DNA of 64,000 nt from Ruegeria lacuscaerulensis (GTDB lineage: Bacteria > Pseudomonadota > Alphaproteobacteria > Rhodobacterales > Rhodobacteraceae): positions 62,001 to 126,000 of the forward strand of contig NZ_WQGO01000008.1 in assembly GCF_013034685.1 (NCBI RefSeq), in the 5' to 3' direction. The notes under the pieces were generated by a model. That model searched no databases, was not told the origin of the DNA, and saw nothing but the letters and a program-made list of their open reading frames with translations. Made by a program: the position numbers and the translations under genes. This document shows, in pieces, positions 26,954 through 35,293 of this stretch; positions within the stretch are counted from its first letter, which is position 1, and every line of letters starts with the position of its first letter.

Positions 26954-27450
26954 ACGCCATACACCCTGCTTTGATCCGCAACTTGGAAATTCAACGCGCC
27001 AACCCCGTCACCAAAAAAGTCAAAAATTCCACCAAATATCAAATCAATGCGTACATCGGCCGTAACCTCGACCACCGAGGTGGGATTCAAACGATAGTCA
27101 CCAGCCCGCTCGAAACAAGCGAAAGACACATCCGACAAAATTGCGCCTGCCGGAATTACAGTCGACCCATCCAATTGTGTTTCAACAATATCAGTCGCCA
27201 AATCTTCCAAATCCTGAAAATCGCCGGGGGTCCCCGTCTCGCACAGATCCAATGGTGCAATACGCGCAATCATTCGCGAAGCGTCGCGGACCCCGGCGGA
27301 TGTGGATTGGTGTATCCATGTGATCCTGCCCCCTTCGATGATCACCGCCAAGAACAGCAAGATCAGGGGCATGACCAGTGCGAATTCGACCATCGGAGCA
27401 CCGGATTCACAGCGCTTGAGTCGTGAGATAAGGGACATCAGACGTTTCAC
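26950..27450 (-). CDS. tadE: TadE-like pseudopilin (first copy)
   Basis: A 166-residue minor pilin. The leader ends with CESGAPMVEFALVMPLILLF, the prepilin-type cleavage and hydrophobic segment, followed by IIEGGRITW. The C-terminal part is a small exported domain with two cysteines. Its ATG overlaps the tadG stop by four bases and its own stop overlaps the next tadE start, so tadG-tadE-tadE are translationally coupled. Confidence 0.85.
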   Translation of the reverse strand: MKRLMSLISRLKRCESGAPMVEFALVMPLILLFLAVIIEGGRITWIHQSTSAGVRDASRMIARIAPLDLCETGTPGDFQDLEDLATDIVETQLDGSTVIPAGAILSDVSFACFERAGDYRLNPTSVVEVTADVRIDLIFGGIFDFFGDGVGALNFQVADQSRVYGV

Positions 27451-28964
27451 CGGTACAACCTCACGACATCACGGAAGATACCTTCGTCAATACCGGTTCC
27501 GGCGCCACCGACCTGTTCGACCACTTCGACGTAGATATCGAAATCAGTTCCCGAGGTTTGCTCCAGTGGCTGGATCAGAAAGACTTTTACGAATTCCTGC
27601 ACCGGCACGTCTACGGCGCGACCTACAACTGGATTGGTATCGCAATCGATAGCGGCGGCGATGAATGTGCGGCGATCAGGGTCAGGGTTCGTTGTGCTCG
27701 CACATTGCCGACGACCCGTTTCACTGCGTCCCTCAAGAATGTCACGGCCAGCGAACTTGGTAATCTCATCCAGATACATCTGGTAGCGCGTGTTGCCGGT
27801 AGGCAAGCTTATGGTCCCATCAGCAATCAGCGGATGCGGTTGCAGCGGGTTTAAAGGGTCTGTTCCAGTACCATAGTTCGTCGCCAAATAGGCGGCTCTC
27901 CCATCATCCCAGTCCCCATCACCGAAGCGGCCGGCACCTTCGGGCACCAATGTGGCGCAGTTTCCGGCATCAAAACAGTCGTCGCGCGGGAACGGCATGG
28001 TGTCATCTGAAATCGTTGGATTGTTTTTCAAGCACTGGCCGGTCGGATTCTCCCACCCAGCAATAACTTGAGGACCAGGGGCATAGGCCGGATCATTCCG
28101 CAAGCTGTTCATCGTTGCGAGGAATAAATCAAAACGAGAGTTATAGATGGCCGAACCAATACCGTTCCGTTGCCCCGGTTCCGTGTCCACCCCACGCTGC
28201 GACACACACTTAGTCAAGTTGCCCTCGGCGGCGATAAGACAGATATAAAGGCTTGATCCATTCAAACCCGCACAGGGGCCGTTGGGATTGATCCCAATAT
28301 CTTGAGGGTCAAGAAAGCCGAAGTTTCCAGGACCCCAGGCCGAGTCGTTGCCACCGGTACGCAACTGGATAGCCTGACCGACATTTGCGTTAGCCGTCCA
28401 GCCGCCCGGAATGCAAAACATCAAGGGGGTCACGTCACAGGCAAATCCTGTATACCCAGCAATCGCTGTGGCACCGACTTGTTCATTCGGAGCAGGGGCC
28501 CCCAACAACGCAGCCAAACCACGTGTAAAGGGCAGGAGAACGGTTCGCGGCGTTGCTTGCACCTCGACCATGATGGCTGCACTCGCATCGTTGGTCAAAA
28601 ACCCGTCTACCGCGTCATCATCATCCGGGTCGACAGCAGGGTCCGGCAAACCGGTCAGAAAGCGCAGGCTGAAATCGGCAGCCGAGTCCAGCGTCTGATC
28701 CCCATCGGCAAAGAACTGGCGATCCGCGATCATGTTCTCGGCGGCTGCACGCGCGCGGGTAATAGCGTCGGCATTGCCGTCAAGTTCGCCTGCCGCGGCC
28801 AATGCCACATGGTCGGCATAAGACTGCAGGTCGGTCTGGGTCGAGGCCATACGGCCAAGGTCAAAGGTCAAGGCGGCGAAGCCGAGGATCATGGCCAGGC
28901 TAAGTGCCACAAAAATCAGGATCGTTCCGTCTTCTTCTTTCTGGAACTTGGAAACAAAAGTCAT
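27447..28964 (-). CDS. tadG: TadG-like pilus-associated protein
   Basis: A 505-residue exported protein. The N-terminus is EEDGTILIFVALSLAMILGF, a pseudopilin-like membrane anchor, followed by the conserved DLGRMASTQTDLQSYADHVALAAAGEL-type helix (residues about 35-60) of TadG. The large secreted part is rich in Asn, Pro and Cys. GGGAGGG precedes the ATG. It is placed between cpaB and the two tadE genes. Confidence 0.85.
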   Translation of the reverse strand: MTFVSKFQKEEDGTILIFVALSLAMILGFAALTFDLGRMASTQTDLQSYADHVALAAAGELDGNADAITRARAAAENMIADRQFFADGDQTLDSAADFSLRFLTGLPDPAVDPDDDDAVDGFLTNDASAAIMVEVQATPRTVLLPFTRGLAALLGAPAPNEQVGATAIAGYTGFACDVTPLMFCIPGGWTANANVGQAIQLRTGGNDSAWGPGNFGFLDPQDIGINPNGPCAGLNGSSLYICLIAAEGNLTKCVSQRGVDTEPGQRNGIGSAIYNSRFDLFLATMNSLRNDPAYAPGPQVIAGWENPTGQCLKNNPTISDDTMPFPRDDCFDAGNCATLVPEGAGRFGDGDWDDGRAAYLATNYGTGTDPLNPLQPHPLIADGTISLPTGNTRYQMYLDEITKFAGRDILEGRSETGRRQCASTTNPDPDRRTFIAAAIDCDTNPVVGRAVDVPVQEFVKVFLIQPLEQTSGTDFDIYVEVVEQVGGAGTGIDEGIFRDVVRLYR

Positions 28965-28992
28965 CGTTTACCCTCCCTGACCCTGACTAGCA

Positions 28993-29844
28993 TCAATTCA
29001 CGGTGCTGGATGTGTCCGTAAGCGGAACCTCGTCGTCGGTTGCCGTAATAGTTACCTTCTCTTCCTGAACGTCCGAGATACCGCGACGCACTTTCACAAC
29101 AGGTTGCGGGGTACCATCTTCGACTGGTGATTTTTCCAGCAGGATGTCGCTCAAACGTACAGCCTCAAGAGGTTTGTTTTCAGTCTCATCCAGTGAACGC
29201 AGAGACAGGCTCAGCTGTCCGGCCTTCTGTGCCAGGGCCAATCGCTGGCTTTGTTCCGGAGTCACCTCGACGGTAACGGTCCGCGCAATGCCAGGTCTGT
29301 CAATTTCTTCATCGGCTTGCTGGTCGACACCAATTATGCGGATATTTTGAAGGATCGTAATGGCGCGCAACTCCTCATCTCGCCCGCGCGTCAGAACAAT
29401 GTCGATATAGTCACCAGGGGTTACAAACCCACCGACGCCGGTTTGCGCATTTACGTTGATCGCCATGGCACGATTACCTTCGCCAAGCGTCTGCACGATG
29501 GTAACTTTTTCGCCAAATTCTGATACTTTCGAAGCAAGAAGAATTTCACCCTGGGCCAATGCGCGTTTGGCCCGGCGCGGTTCTCCACCCGCCGTGGGAA
29601 GAACATCGTTGTAATTGGTAAAGACACCAACGGGCACTGCTTCGGCTGGCCACTCGATCGTAGTCAATTTATGACTTTCAATCGGGCTTCCAAACGGAAT
29701 GTCTTCTGATACAGCCACAACCCGCACGATACTCGCATCCACAGCTGCTGCTTGGTTTCGCTCAAGCTGGTCTTGGGTCCAGAGCACAGCGCCTCCAGCG
29801 AGACCAATACCGAAGATAGACATTAATAGAGATTTAACGCGCAT
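28993..29844 (-). CDS. cpaB: CpaB/RcpC pilus assembly protein
   Basis: A 283-residue protein with an N-terminal membrane anchor (LLMSIFGIGLAGGAVLWTQ) and a SAF domain (VVAVSEDIPFGSPIESHKL onward), as in RcpC/CpaB, which works with the outer-membrane secretin. The start at 29844 follows GGAGGG; the TTG upstream at 29856 is inside that site. No secretin gene (cpaC/rcpA) follows it, although cpaB and cpaC are normally adjacent. Confidence 0.88.
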   Translation of the reverse strand: MRVKSLLMSIFGIGLAGGAVLWTQDQLERNQAAAVDASIVRVVAVSEDIPFGSPIESHKLTTIEWPAEAVPVGVFTNYNDVLPTAGGEPRRAKRALAQGEILLASKVSEFGEKVTIVQTLGEGNRAMAINVNAQTGVGGFVTPGDYIDIVLTRGRDEELRAITILQNIRIIGVDQQADEEIDRPGIARTVTVEVTPEQSQRLALAQKAGQLSLSLRSLDETENKPLEAVRLSDILLEKSPVEDGTPQPVVKVRRGISDVQEEKVTITATDDEVPLTDTSSTVN

Positions 29845-29948
29845 TTTGCCCTCCAATTTCCGAAAGTAATAATGGCTGTCAGGTTTGGGCGGTGTTCAAA
29901 AAGACTGAGCAGTTTAGCATTCACTCTGACGCATTTTACCATCTACGT

Positions 29949-29982
29949 GTTGCTCCCGCCCCTTCAAAAAGGCGGGGGCAAC
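29949..29982. promoter_or_regulatory. Intercistronic hairpin between flp and cpaB
   Basis: GTTGCTCCCGCC (29949-29960) pairs with GGCGGGGGCAAC (29971-29982) with one mismatch and a 10-base loop. It lies after the pilin gene in the direction of transcription and has no T-run. It is more likely a partial terminator or mRNA end stabiliser that keeps pilin transcripts more abundant than the assembly genes. Confidence 0.5.
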
Positions 29983-30107
29983 TTCACTAACGTCAGCTCT
30001 GCGGCGCTTAGTTTACTTCCTAACAAGTGTGCTTGGTATCTCGTGACAAAATGTAACAAGACATAGCCCAACCAACTACCGTGACTGCTGCAGAACAAAC
30101 TATAATA

Positions 30108-30311
30108 TTAGGGTGCCGGAACCACCGCGCGAACATCGCTAAGAACATTTGCCGCATCATCAAAGTTGGCCGAGGTGTCTTCCGCGATGCTAATCAGTGC
30201 AGTACCGCCAACAATAACGGCGAGCAGCAGGGCCACGCCATATTCGACCAGGGTCGCACCGCGCTCGTCTTTGCGCAGCTTCAGAAAGAAATTGCGAATA
30301 GTATTCGACAT
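30108..30311 (-). CDS. flp: Flp/Fap-type pilin
   Basis: A 67-residue major pilin. The ATG at 30311 is preceded by GGAG nine bases away; an upstream start would add 14 residues without support. The class-defining motif is DERGATLVEYGVALLLAVIV: cleavage after Gly, with Glu5 and Tyr6 in the mature pilin. The short C-terminal tail is Asp/Ala-rich. It is first in the Tad operon, separated from cpaB by a hairpin. Confidence 0.93.
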   Translation of the reverse strand: MSNTIRNFFLKLRKDERGATLVEYGVALLLAVIVGGTALISIAEDTSANFDDAANVLSDVRAVVPAP

Positions 30312-30437
30312 AATTTTTACTCCAGACTGTTTTACCAAGTGCGAAATCCGCACGCTTACGAGGTACCAGGCAGCATCCCCGTTAATAGAATGTTTACCAG
30401 CCGTGAACCTTTAGAGCCTCCCCACAAACGAAAAGGT

Positions 30438-30461
30438 TTTCCCGTATAACGGGAATTTTTT
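30438..30461 (+). terminator. Rho-independent terminator with no annotated gene before it
   Basis: TTCCCGT (30439-30445), ATA loop, ACGGGAA (30449-30455), then TTTTTT (30456-30461) on the plus strand. This is a textbook terminator facing right, but the nearest plus-strand gene to the left is tadV at 21115-21594. It could end a small RNA read away from flp. On the minus strand the stem lacks a following T-run. Confidence 0.6.
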
Positions 30462-30552
30462 GTCGTTTAAGGCGGATTTGTGACCTTGCTCTTGCGTTGA
30501 ATCAGCGATTCGACCGGTGATTCCCGCTTATTTCACACCGCAAACACATTTA

Positions 30553-30580
30553 TGGCCGATCTGAGGACACAGATCGGCCA
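30553..30580 (-). terminator. Hairpin downstream of urtE
   Basis: TGGCCGATCTG (30553-30563) and CAGATCGGCCA (30570-30580) form a perfect 11-base stem with a six-base loop, about 30 bases beyond the urtE stop. In the minus direction it is followed by an A/T-rich stretch rather than a pure T-run. It likely ends the urt operon. Confidence 0.6.
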
Positions 30581-30610
30581 CATTTGCCCCCAATTCGCGG
30601 ATTGGGTGTG

Positions 30611-31306
30611 CTACACGGTCACGCCTTGCAGGACCTGCTCGCGCGACAACTCCTGCCGCGATCCCTGCATCAAAATCTCACCGCGCCTCAGAACAACGAA
30701 GCGGTCGGCGAGGTCATAGGCGAAATCGAAATACTGCTCGACCAGAACGATCGCCATCTCACCTCTAGAGCGCAGATGGCGAATGACCTCACCGATCTGC
30801 TGGATGATGTTGGGCTGAATACCCTCGGTAGGTTCATCCAGCAGCAGCAGGCTGGGTTTGGTGATCAGGGCACGTGCGATGGCGAGTTGTTGTTGCTGGC
30901 CACCTGACAGATCACCTCCGCGGCGGTTCTGCATTTTCTTGAGAACCGGGAACAAGTCGAAAATCTCATCGGGGATAAAGTGTTCGCTGGACGGCAGGCA
31001 GGCAAAGCCAGTTTCCAGATTTTCGCGCACAGTCAGCAGGGGAAAGATCTCGCGCCCCTGGGGAACGTATGCCACCCCCTTCCACGCCATTTTATGCGCC
31101 GGAAAGGGCGGGAGGGCCTCACCATTCAGCTCCAGCGTACCGCCAGAGCGGGGATGCGTGCCCGAGATTGCCTTGATCAGGCTGGTCTTTCCGACACCAT
31201 TGGTGCCCATCACGCAGGTCACCTCACCCTGCGCGGCTTGCATCGAAACACCGTGCAGGATTTGCGAATGCCCGTAGTGCAGGGTCAGATCGTTCAGTTT
31301 CAGCAT
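30611..31306 (-). CDS. urtE: UrtE, urea ABC transporter ATPase
   Basis: A 231-residue LivF-type ATPase. Walker A GTNGVGKTS, signature LSGGQQQQLAIARAL, Walker B LLLLDEPTEGI followed by the urea-type QPNIIQQI. It hydrolyses ATP for high-affinity urea import with UrtD. It is last in the urtABCDE operon, three bases after urtD. Confidence 0.95.
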   Translation of the reverse strand: MLKLNDLTLHYGHSQILHGVSMQAAQGEVTCVMGTNGVGKTSLIKAISGTHPRSGGTLELNGEALPPFPAHKMAWKGVAYVPQGREIFPLLTVRENLETGFACLPSSEHFIPDEIFDLFPVLKKMQNRRGGDLSGGQQQQLAIARALITKPSLLLLDEPTEGIQPNIIQQIGEVIRHLRSRGEMAIVLVEQYFDFAYDLADRFVVLRRGEILMQGSRQELSREQVLQGVTV

Positions 31307-31309
31307 CGC

Positions 31310-32050
31310 CTAGCGCCCCAGATAGACGTCAATGACGTCCTGATTTGATGTCACGTGGTCCAAGGACCCCTCGGCCAGAACCGAGCCCTCGTGCAACACA
31401 GTCACCTTGCAGTTCAGACGGCGGACAAACTCCATATCATGCTCCACCACAACCACGGCGCGGGTCTTGGCGGCCTGCACCAGAATATCGGTGGTGTGTT
31501 CGCGTTCCTGCGGGGTCATCCCGGCAGCGGGTTCGTCTACCAAAAGCAAGCGCGGCTCTTGTGCCAGAAGCATCCCAATCTCAAGCCATTGCTTCTGCCC
31601 GTGGCTGAGTTCGCCCGATTTGCGGGTCAACTCGTCCTTCAAGCCGATCTCGGCGGCCAGTTCCTCGACTTTCTCCAGATCGCCCTTTGAAGGGCGGTAG
31701 AACAGCACGCCCAACCATCCGCGTTTGTTCTTCAACGCCATCAGCAGGTTTTCCTGCACGCTCTGATCTTCGAACACGGTGGGTTTCTGGAATTTCCGCC
31801 CGATCCCGGCCTGCGCGATCGTGGCCTCACTCATGCGCAGTAGGGAAACGGATTTCTCGCCCCAGATGACGCGGCCTTCGTCGGGTCGGGTTTTGCCTGT
31901 GACGATATCCATGAAAGTGGTCTTGCCCGCACCGTTCGGCCCGATCACGGCGCGCAGTTCCGCGTTGCCGATCTGGAACGACAGGTTGTTGATGGCGCGG
32001 AACCCGTCAAAGGTGACGGAAACGCCGCTGACTTCTAGCAGAGTGCTCAT
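31310..32050 (-). CDS. urtD: UrtD, urea ABC transporter ATPase
   Basis: A 246-residue LivG-type ATPase. Walker A GPNGAGKTT, signature LSHGQKQWLEIGMLL, Walker B LLLVDEPAAGMT, with the family loop FQKPTVFEDQSVQENL. The GQKQWLEIGM form of the signature is characteristic of UrtD. Its ATG overlaps the urtC stop by four bases. Confidence 0.95.
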   Translation of the reverse strand: MSTLLEVSGVSVTFDGFRAINNLSFQIGNAELRAVIGPNGAGKTTFMDIVTGKTRPDEGRVIWGEKSVSLLRMSEATIAQAGIGRKFQKPTVFEDQSVQENLLMALKNKRGWLGVLFYRPSKGDLEKVEELAAEIGLKDELTRKSGELSHGQKQWLEIGMLLAQEPRLLLVDEPAAGMTPQEREHTTDILVQAAKTRAVVVVEHDMEFVRRLNCKVTVLHEGSVLAEGSLDHVTSNQDVIDVYLGR

Positions 32051-33276
32051 TCCGTGGCCTCCTTTTCGCGCAACGCGCTTTCATCAGGCCCCAGGGCCGC
32101 ACCGTGGCGCTGCGGTGCCCTGCGGTTGGTCCAGAGGTCGAACAGCCCCCCGATCCCTTGTGGGGCGAACAGTGTGACCAGCACGAAGGACACGCCCAGC
32201 AGCACCTGCCACCAGTCAACCCATTTGATTGTATAGAAGCCCAGCGGGATGTCCGGGGCCTGCCCGCCGGTGAACCATGTGCTAAGCAGACTGACGAACG
32301 CCGCGCCGATGACGGCACCGTACAGGCGACCGCGCCCGCCGATGGCGACCCAAACGGCCAGATAGATCGAGGCGATGGGGGCCATTTCCTCGGGGTTGAT
32401 AATGCCTGCCTGCGGATAATAGAGTGCGCCCGCGATGGCGGCGATGCAGGCGGTCAGAGTGAAGACGGCCAGCTTGTAGACCTCGACCGAATAGCCGAGG
32501 AACCGCACCCGCGCCTCGTTATCGCGGATGCCGCGAATGACCGAGCCGAACTTGCCCGACACCACCCATGCCGCCAGCAAATAGCCCAGCCCCAAGGCCA
32601 GTGCCGAGGCCCAAAGGAACCAGATCGACACCACGTCCTGCGAGACGGTGACACCCGGCAGGTTCTGTAGGCCCGACAGGCCATTGTTGCCGCGCAAGCC
32701 ACTGTCGTTCTGAAACAGGTACAGCGCCAGTGCCAAAGTCATCGCTTGGGTCAGGATCGACAGGTAGACGCCCGTCACCCGACTGCGGAACGCCAGCCAA
32801 CCAAAGATCAGCGCCAGCAGGCCAGGTACCAGCACCACCAGTACCAGCTGCAGGAACAGGCTGTCCGAGAAGGCCCAGATCAACGGGAACTCGGACGACC
32901 CGACCACACCGAAGATCTGCGTGCCGATGGCGTCCACGACCTCGGATGACGTCGGAGGGATTTCGGCTTGCGACAGTGACTCGACCACGATCAGCCGCGT
33001 GCGTTCATACATCAGCCACATGCCGATCATGTAACCGCCCAGCCCGAAAAAGGCGAAATGGCCGAGGGACAGGATGCCGGTGAAACCCCAGACCAGATCC
33101 ATCGCCACGGCAATCAGGCACAGGCACAGGGTTTTTCCCAGCGTCTTGACGAAACTGGTCGAGATCACGCCGATCCCGAACCCTTCGGACAGGACGGTGA
33201 CGCCTAGAGTGAACAGGGACAGGATGGCCAGAAAGACCAGCACCGATGGGTTTTTGGCGACAAAGCTGCGTTCCAT
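32047..33276 (-). CDS. urtC: UrtC, urea ABC transporter permease
   Basis: A 409-residue LivM-type permease with about ten membrane spans. The conserved core contains DLVWGFTGILSLGHFAFFGLGGY-type (near residue 62) and a cytoplasmic loop with SVIRGIRDNEARVRFLGY and AIGGRGRLYGAVIGA, where it meets the ATPases. A GGGGGA site precedes the ATG. It lies three bases after the urtB stop and overlaps urtD. Confidence 0.95.
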   Translation of the reverse strand: MERSFVAKNPSVLVFLAILSLFTLGVTVLSEGFGIGVISTSFVKTLGKTLCLCLIAVAMDLVWGFTGILSLGHFAFFGLGGYMIGMWLMYERTRLIVVESLSQAEIPPTSSEVVDAIGTQIFGVVGSSEFPLIWAFSDSLFLQLVLVVLVPGLLALIFGWLAFRSRVTGVYLSILTQAMTLALALYLFQNDSGLRGNNGLSGLQNLPGVTVSQDVVSIWFLWASALALGLGYLLAAWVVSGKFGSVIRGIRDNEARVRFLGYSVEVYKLAVFTLTACIAAIAGALYYPQAGIINPEEMAPIASIYLAVWVAIGGRGRLYGAVIGAAFVSLLSTWFTGGQAPDIPLGFYTIKWVDWWQVLLGVSFVLVTLFAPQGIGGLFDLWTNRRAPQRHGAALGPDESALREKEATE

Positions 33277-33279
33277 GGC

Positions 33280-35232
33280 TCAATCCCCCGCCGCGCGACC
33301 TTTGAGGGCGATAATGCCCCTTGGCCGGAACTGGATGAAAATGATGATGAAGATGATCATGTAGGTCTGCGCGGCCAGAGTGTTCGACGGGTTCATCCAC
33401 TCGATCCCCTTTTGCAGGAAGCCGATCATGCCCGCACCAGCCAGAGCACCCCAGATGTTGCCGACACCCCCGACTACCACGGTCATGAAGCTTTGGACGA
33501 TGTAATCGCTACCCAGATCCGACGTGACCTTCGCGAAGAGACCAATCGCGACCCCGGCGATTCCTGCGATGCCTGAACCCAGCCCGAAGGTCAGCATATT
33601 CACCCGTCCCGGATTGATGCCCATCGAACCGGCCATACGCGGGTTCTGCGTCACCGCGCGCATCTCTAGCCCCAGCCGCGTGCGTTTCATGATGTACAGG
33701 AACAGTCCCAGAAAGATCATCGCCAGCACGAAGATCGCGATACGGATGTAACTGATCGAGACCACATCGTTCAGCACCCATGCTCCGTCCAGCCAGCCCG
33801 GTGCAGTCAGTGGGCGGGCCTGCGTGCCAAAGATGTTCTTGGCCAGTTGTTGCAGCGCAATCGAGATACCAAACGTCGCCAGCAGAGTCTCCAGCGGGCG
33901 AGAATAAAGCCAACGGATCACCAGCCGCTCCATCGCGACGCCCATGGCGAAAGTGACGGCAAAGGCCATCGGGATCGCCACGATGATCGACAGCGTATGG
34001 TCGGGGATGAACTGCTGCACCACATAGCCGGTATAGGCGCCCATCATGATGAACTCGCCATGGGCCATGTTGATCACGCCCATCACACCAAAGGTGATGG
34101 CAAGACCGATGGCCGCGAGGAAATAGATCGAGGCCAGAGAAATCGCGTCCAGCGTCAGGTCGAGGGTCTGGTTCAGGCCGACTTTTAGCTCGATCTGGTC
34201 CAACGCCTTTTCGGCGGCGGCTGTGACTTCGCCCGACGGCTCTGCATAGGTTTCAAAGAACACATGCGCACCCAGCGCTGCGTCGATGTCAGTCTGCGTG
34301 ATCAACGCGGGGACAGTTCCGGCTTCAGCCAATACCGCGTAAGCCTGCGCACGCGCGGCGTCGGAGTTCAGTTGCGCGACCGGAACACCGCCCACGCGGC
34401 CTCCGTTGATATTGGCAGCCAACGCCGCACGGATGTCATCCGCTGAAACACGCGGCGCGGCCAAATCGCTGGCAACCAACAGGTCATAGGCCGTATCACC
34501 CGACAGGTCATCCGAGCCGGGCTGCACAACACCGGCGATATTCACATCCGAAGGCAGGTCCACCGCCGTCTGCAGCCTGGTCACGACCAGAGGGTTCAAA
34601 GCCGCGCGCACGTCCACACCCAGATCGTCGGACATCTCCTCGATCGCGGCCACACGGGCTGCAGTATCTTCGTCATAGCCGATGGTCAGCAACCGCTCGA
34701 GGCGTTGCTTCTGCGCTTTCAGATCGGCGTCGGGTTCGCCATCAATCGACGCGCGCAGCGGCTCAAGCAGAGCGCCCTCTGGATCGCGTTGGATAGACGT
34801 CAAAGCGGCCAGTCGTTTTGCACGATCCGGGTCGGTCAACTGGAATTGCACCAGCGCCGTGCCGATCATCGCGCGGATGCCACTATTGGGTTTCAACTGT
34901 TTCAGGTCGGATTTCTCAAACGTCCCGATGATCTCGCCGGTGTCGAAATCGGCCAGCTCATAAGACCGCCCCTCGGCCTTTTTGCCAGCAAAGAACAGGC
35001 CGTCGGACTTGCGCATCCACACGTTTTTGGCGGCCCAAGTCTCCAACATCACCTGTGCCTGTGGCAAACCACTGCTGGCAATCGCGTCAATCGCAGGCCC
35101 GATCGTCTTGCGCGAGCTTTTGGCAATGATCTCTTGATGCTCTTGCAGAATCGGTTGCAAACCGCCCTCTTGCGCGTTGGCCGTCAGGCAGGCGCACAGG
35201 ATTGCGAGGCCCGCAAGGAATAGTCGTAACAT
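33280..35232 (-). CDS. urtB: UrtB, urea ABC transporter permease with N-terminal domain
   Basis: A 650-residue protein. The start at 35232 gives a clean signal peptide (MLRLFLAGLAILCACLTANA). Residues about 25-340 are an exported helical domain rich in Ala, Leu and Asp, with repeat-like LxAxxSIQ stretches. Residues about 350-650 are the LivH-type permease (GLAITFGVMGVINMAHGEFI, TFGISIALQQLAKNIFG, FMTVVVGGVGNIWGALAGA). The long form is usual in proteobacterial UrtB, whereas cyanobacterial UrtB is the permease alone. Role of the extra domain is unknown. Confidence 0.93.
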   Translation of the reverse strand: MLRLFLAGLAILCACLTANAQEGGLQPILQEHQEIIAKSSRKTIGPAIDAIASSGLPQAQVMLETWAAKNVWMRKSDGLFFAGKKAEGRSYELADFDTGEIIGTFEKSDLKQLKPNSGIRAMIGTALVQFQLTDPDRAKRLAALTSIQRDPEGALLEPLRASIDGEPDADLKAQKQRLERLLTIGYDEDTAARVAAIEEMSDDLGVDVRAALNPLVVTRLQTAVDLPSDVNIAGVVQPGSDDLSGDTAYDLLVASDLAAPRVSADDIRAALAANINGGRVGGVPVAQLNSDAARAQAYAVLAEAGTVPALITQTDIDAALGAHVFFETYAEPSGEVTAAAEKALDQIELKVGLNQTLDLTLDAISLASIYFLAAIGLAITFGVMGVINMAHGEFIMMGAYTGYVVQQFIPDHTLSIIVAIPMAFAVTFAMGVAMERLVIRWLYSRPLETLLATFGISIALQQLAKNIFGTQARPLTAPGWLDGAWVLNDVVSISYIRIAIFVLAMIFLGLFLYIMKRTRLGLEMRAVTQNPRMAGSMGINPGRVNMLTFGLGSGIAGIAGVAIGLFAKVTSDLGSDYIVQSFMTVVVGGVGNIWGALAGAGMIGFLQKGIEWMNPSNTLAAQTYMIIFIIIFIQFRPRGIIALKGRAAGD

Positions 35233-35258
35233 GTGGTGAAACCCGAGGTGTCTTAGGG

Positions 35259-35286
35259 GCAAGGCGGGCGATCACACCCGCCTTGC
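35259..35286 (-). promoter_or_regulatory. Intercistronic hairpin between urtA and urtB
   Basis: GCAAGGCGGG (35259-35268) and CCCGCCTTGC (35277-35286) form a perfect 10-base stem, eight-base loop, seven bases after the urtA stop. Binding-protein genes often have such a stem downstream to stabilise their message relative to permease genes (as at malE-malF). It could also be a partial terminator. Confidence 0.6.
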
Positions 35287-35293
35287 GTGTCGT

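Noticed and set aside
29872..30066. A 64-codon plus frame between cpaB and flp
   Set aside because: It runs over the flp-cpaB hairpin and lacks a ribosome site; better explained as non-coding.
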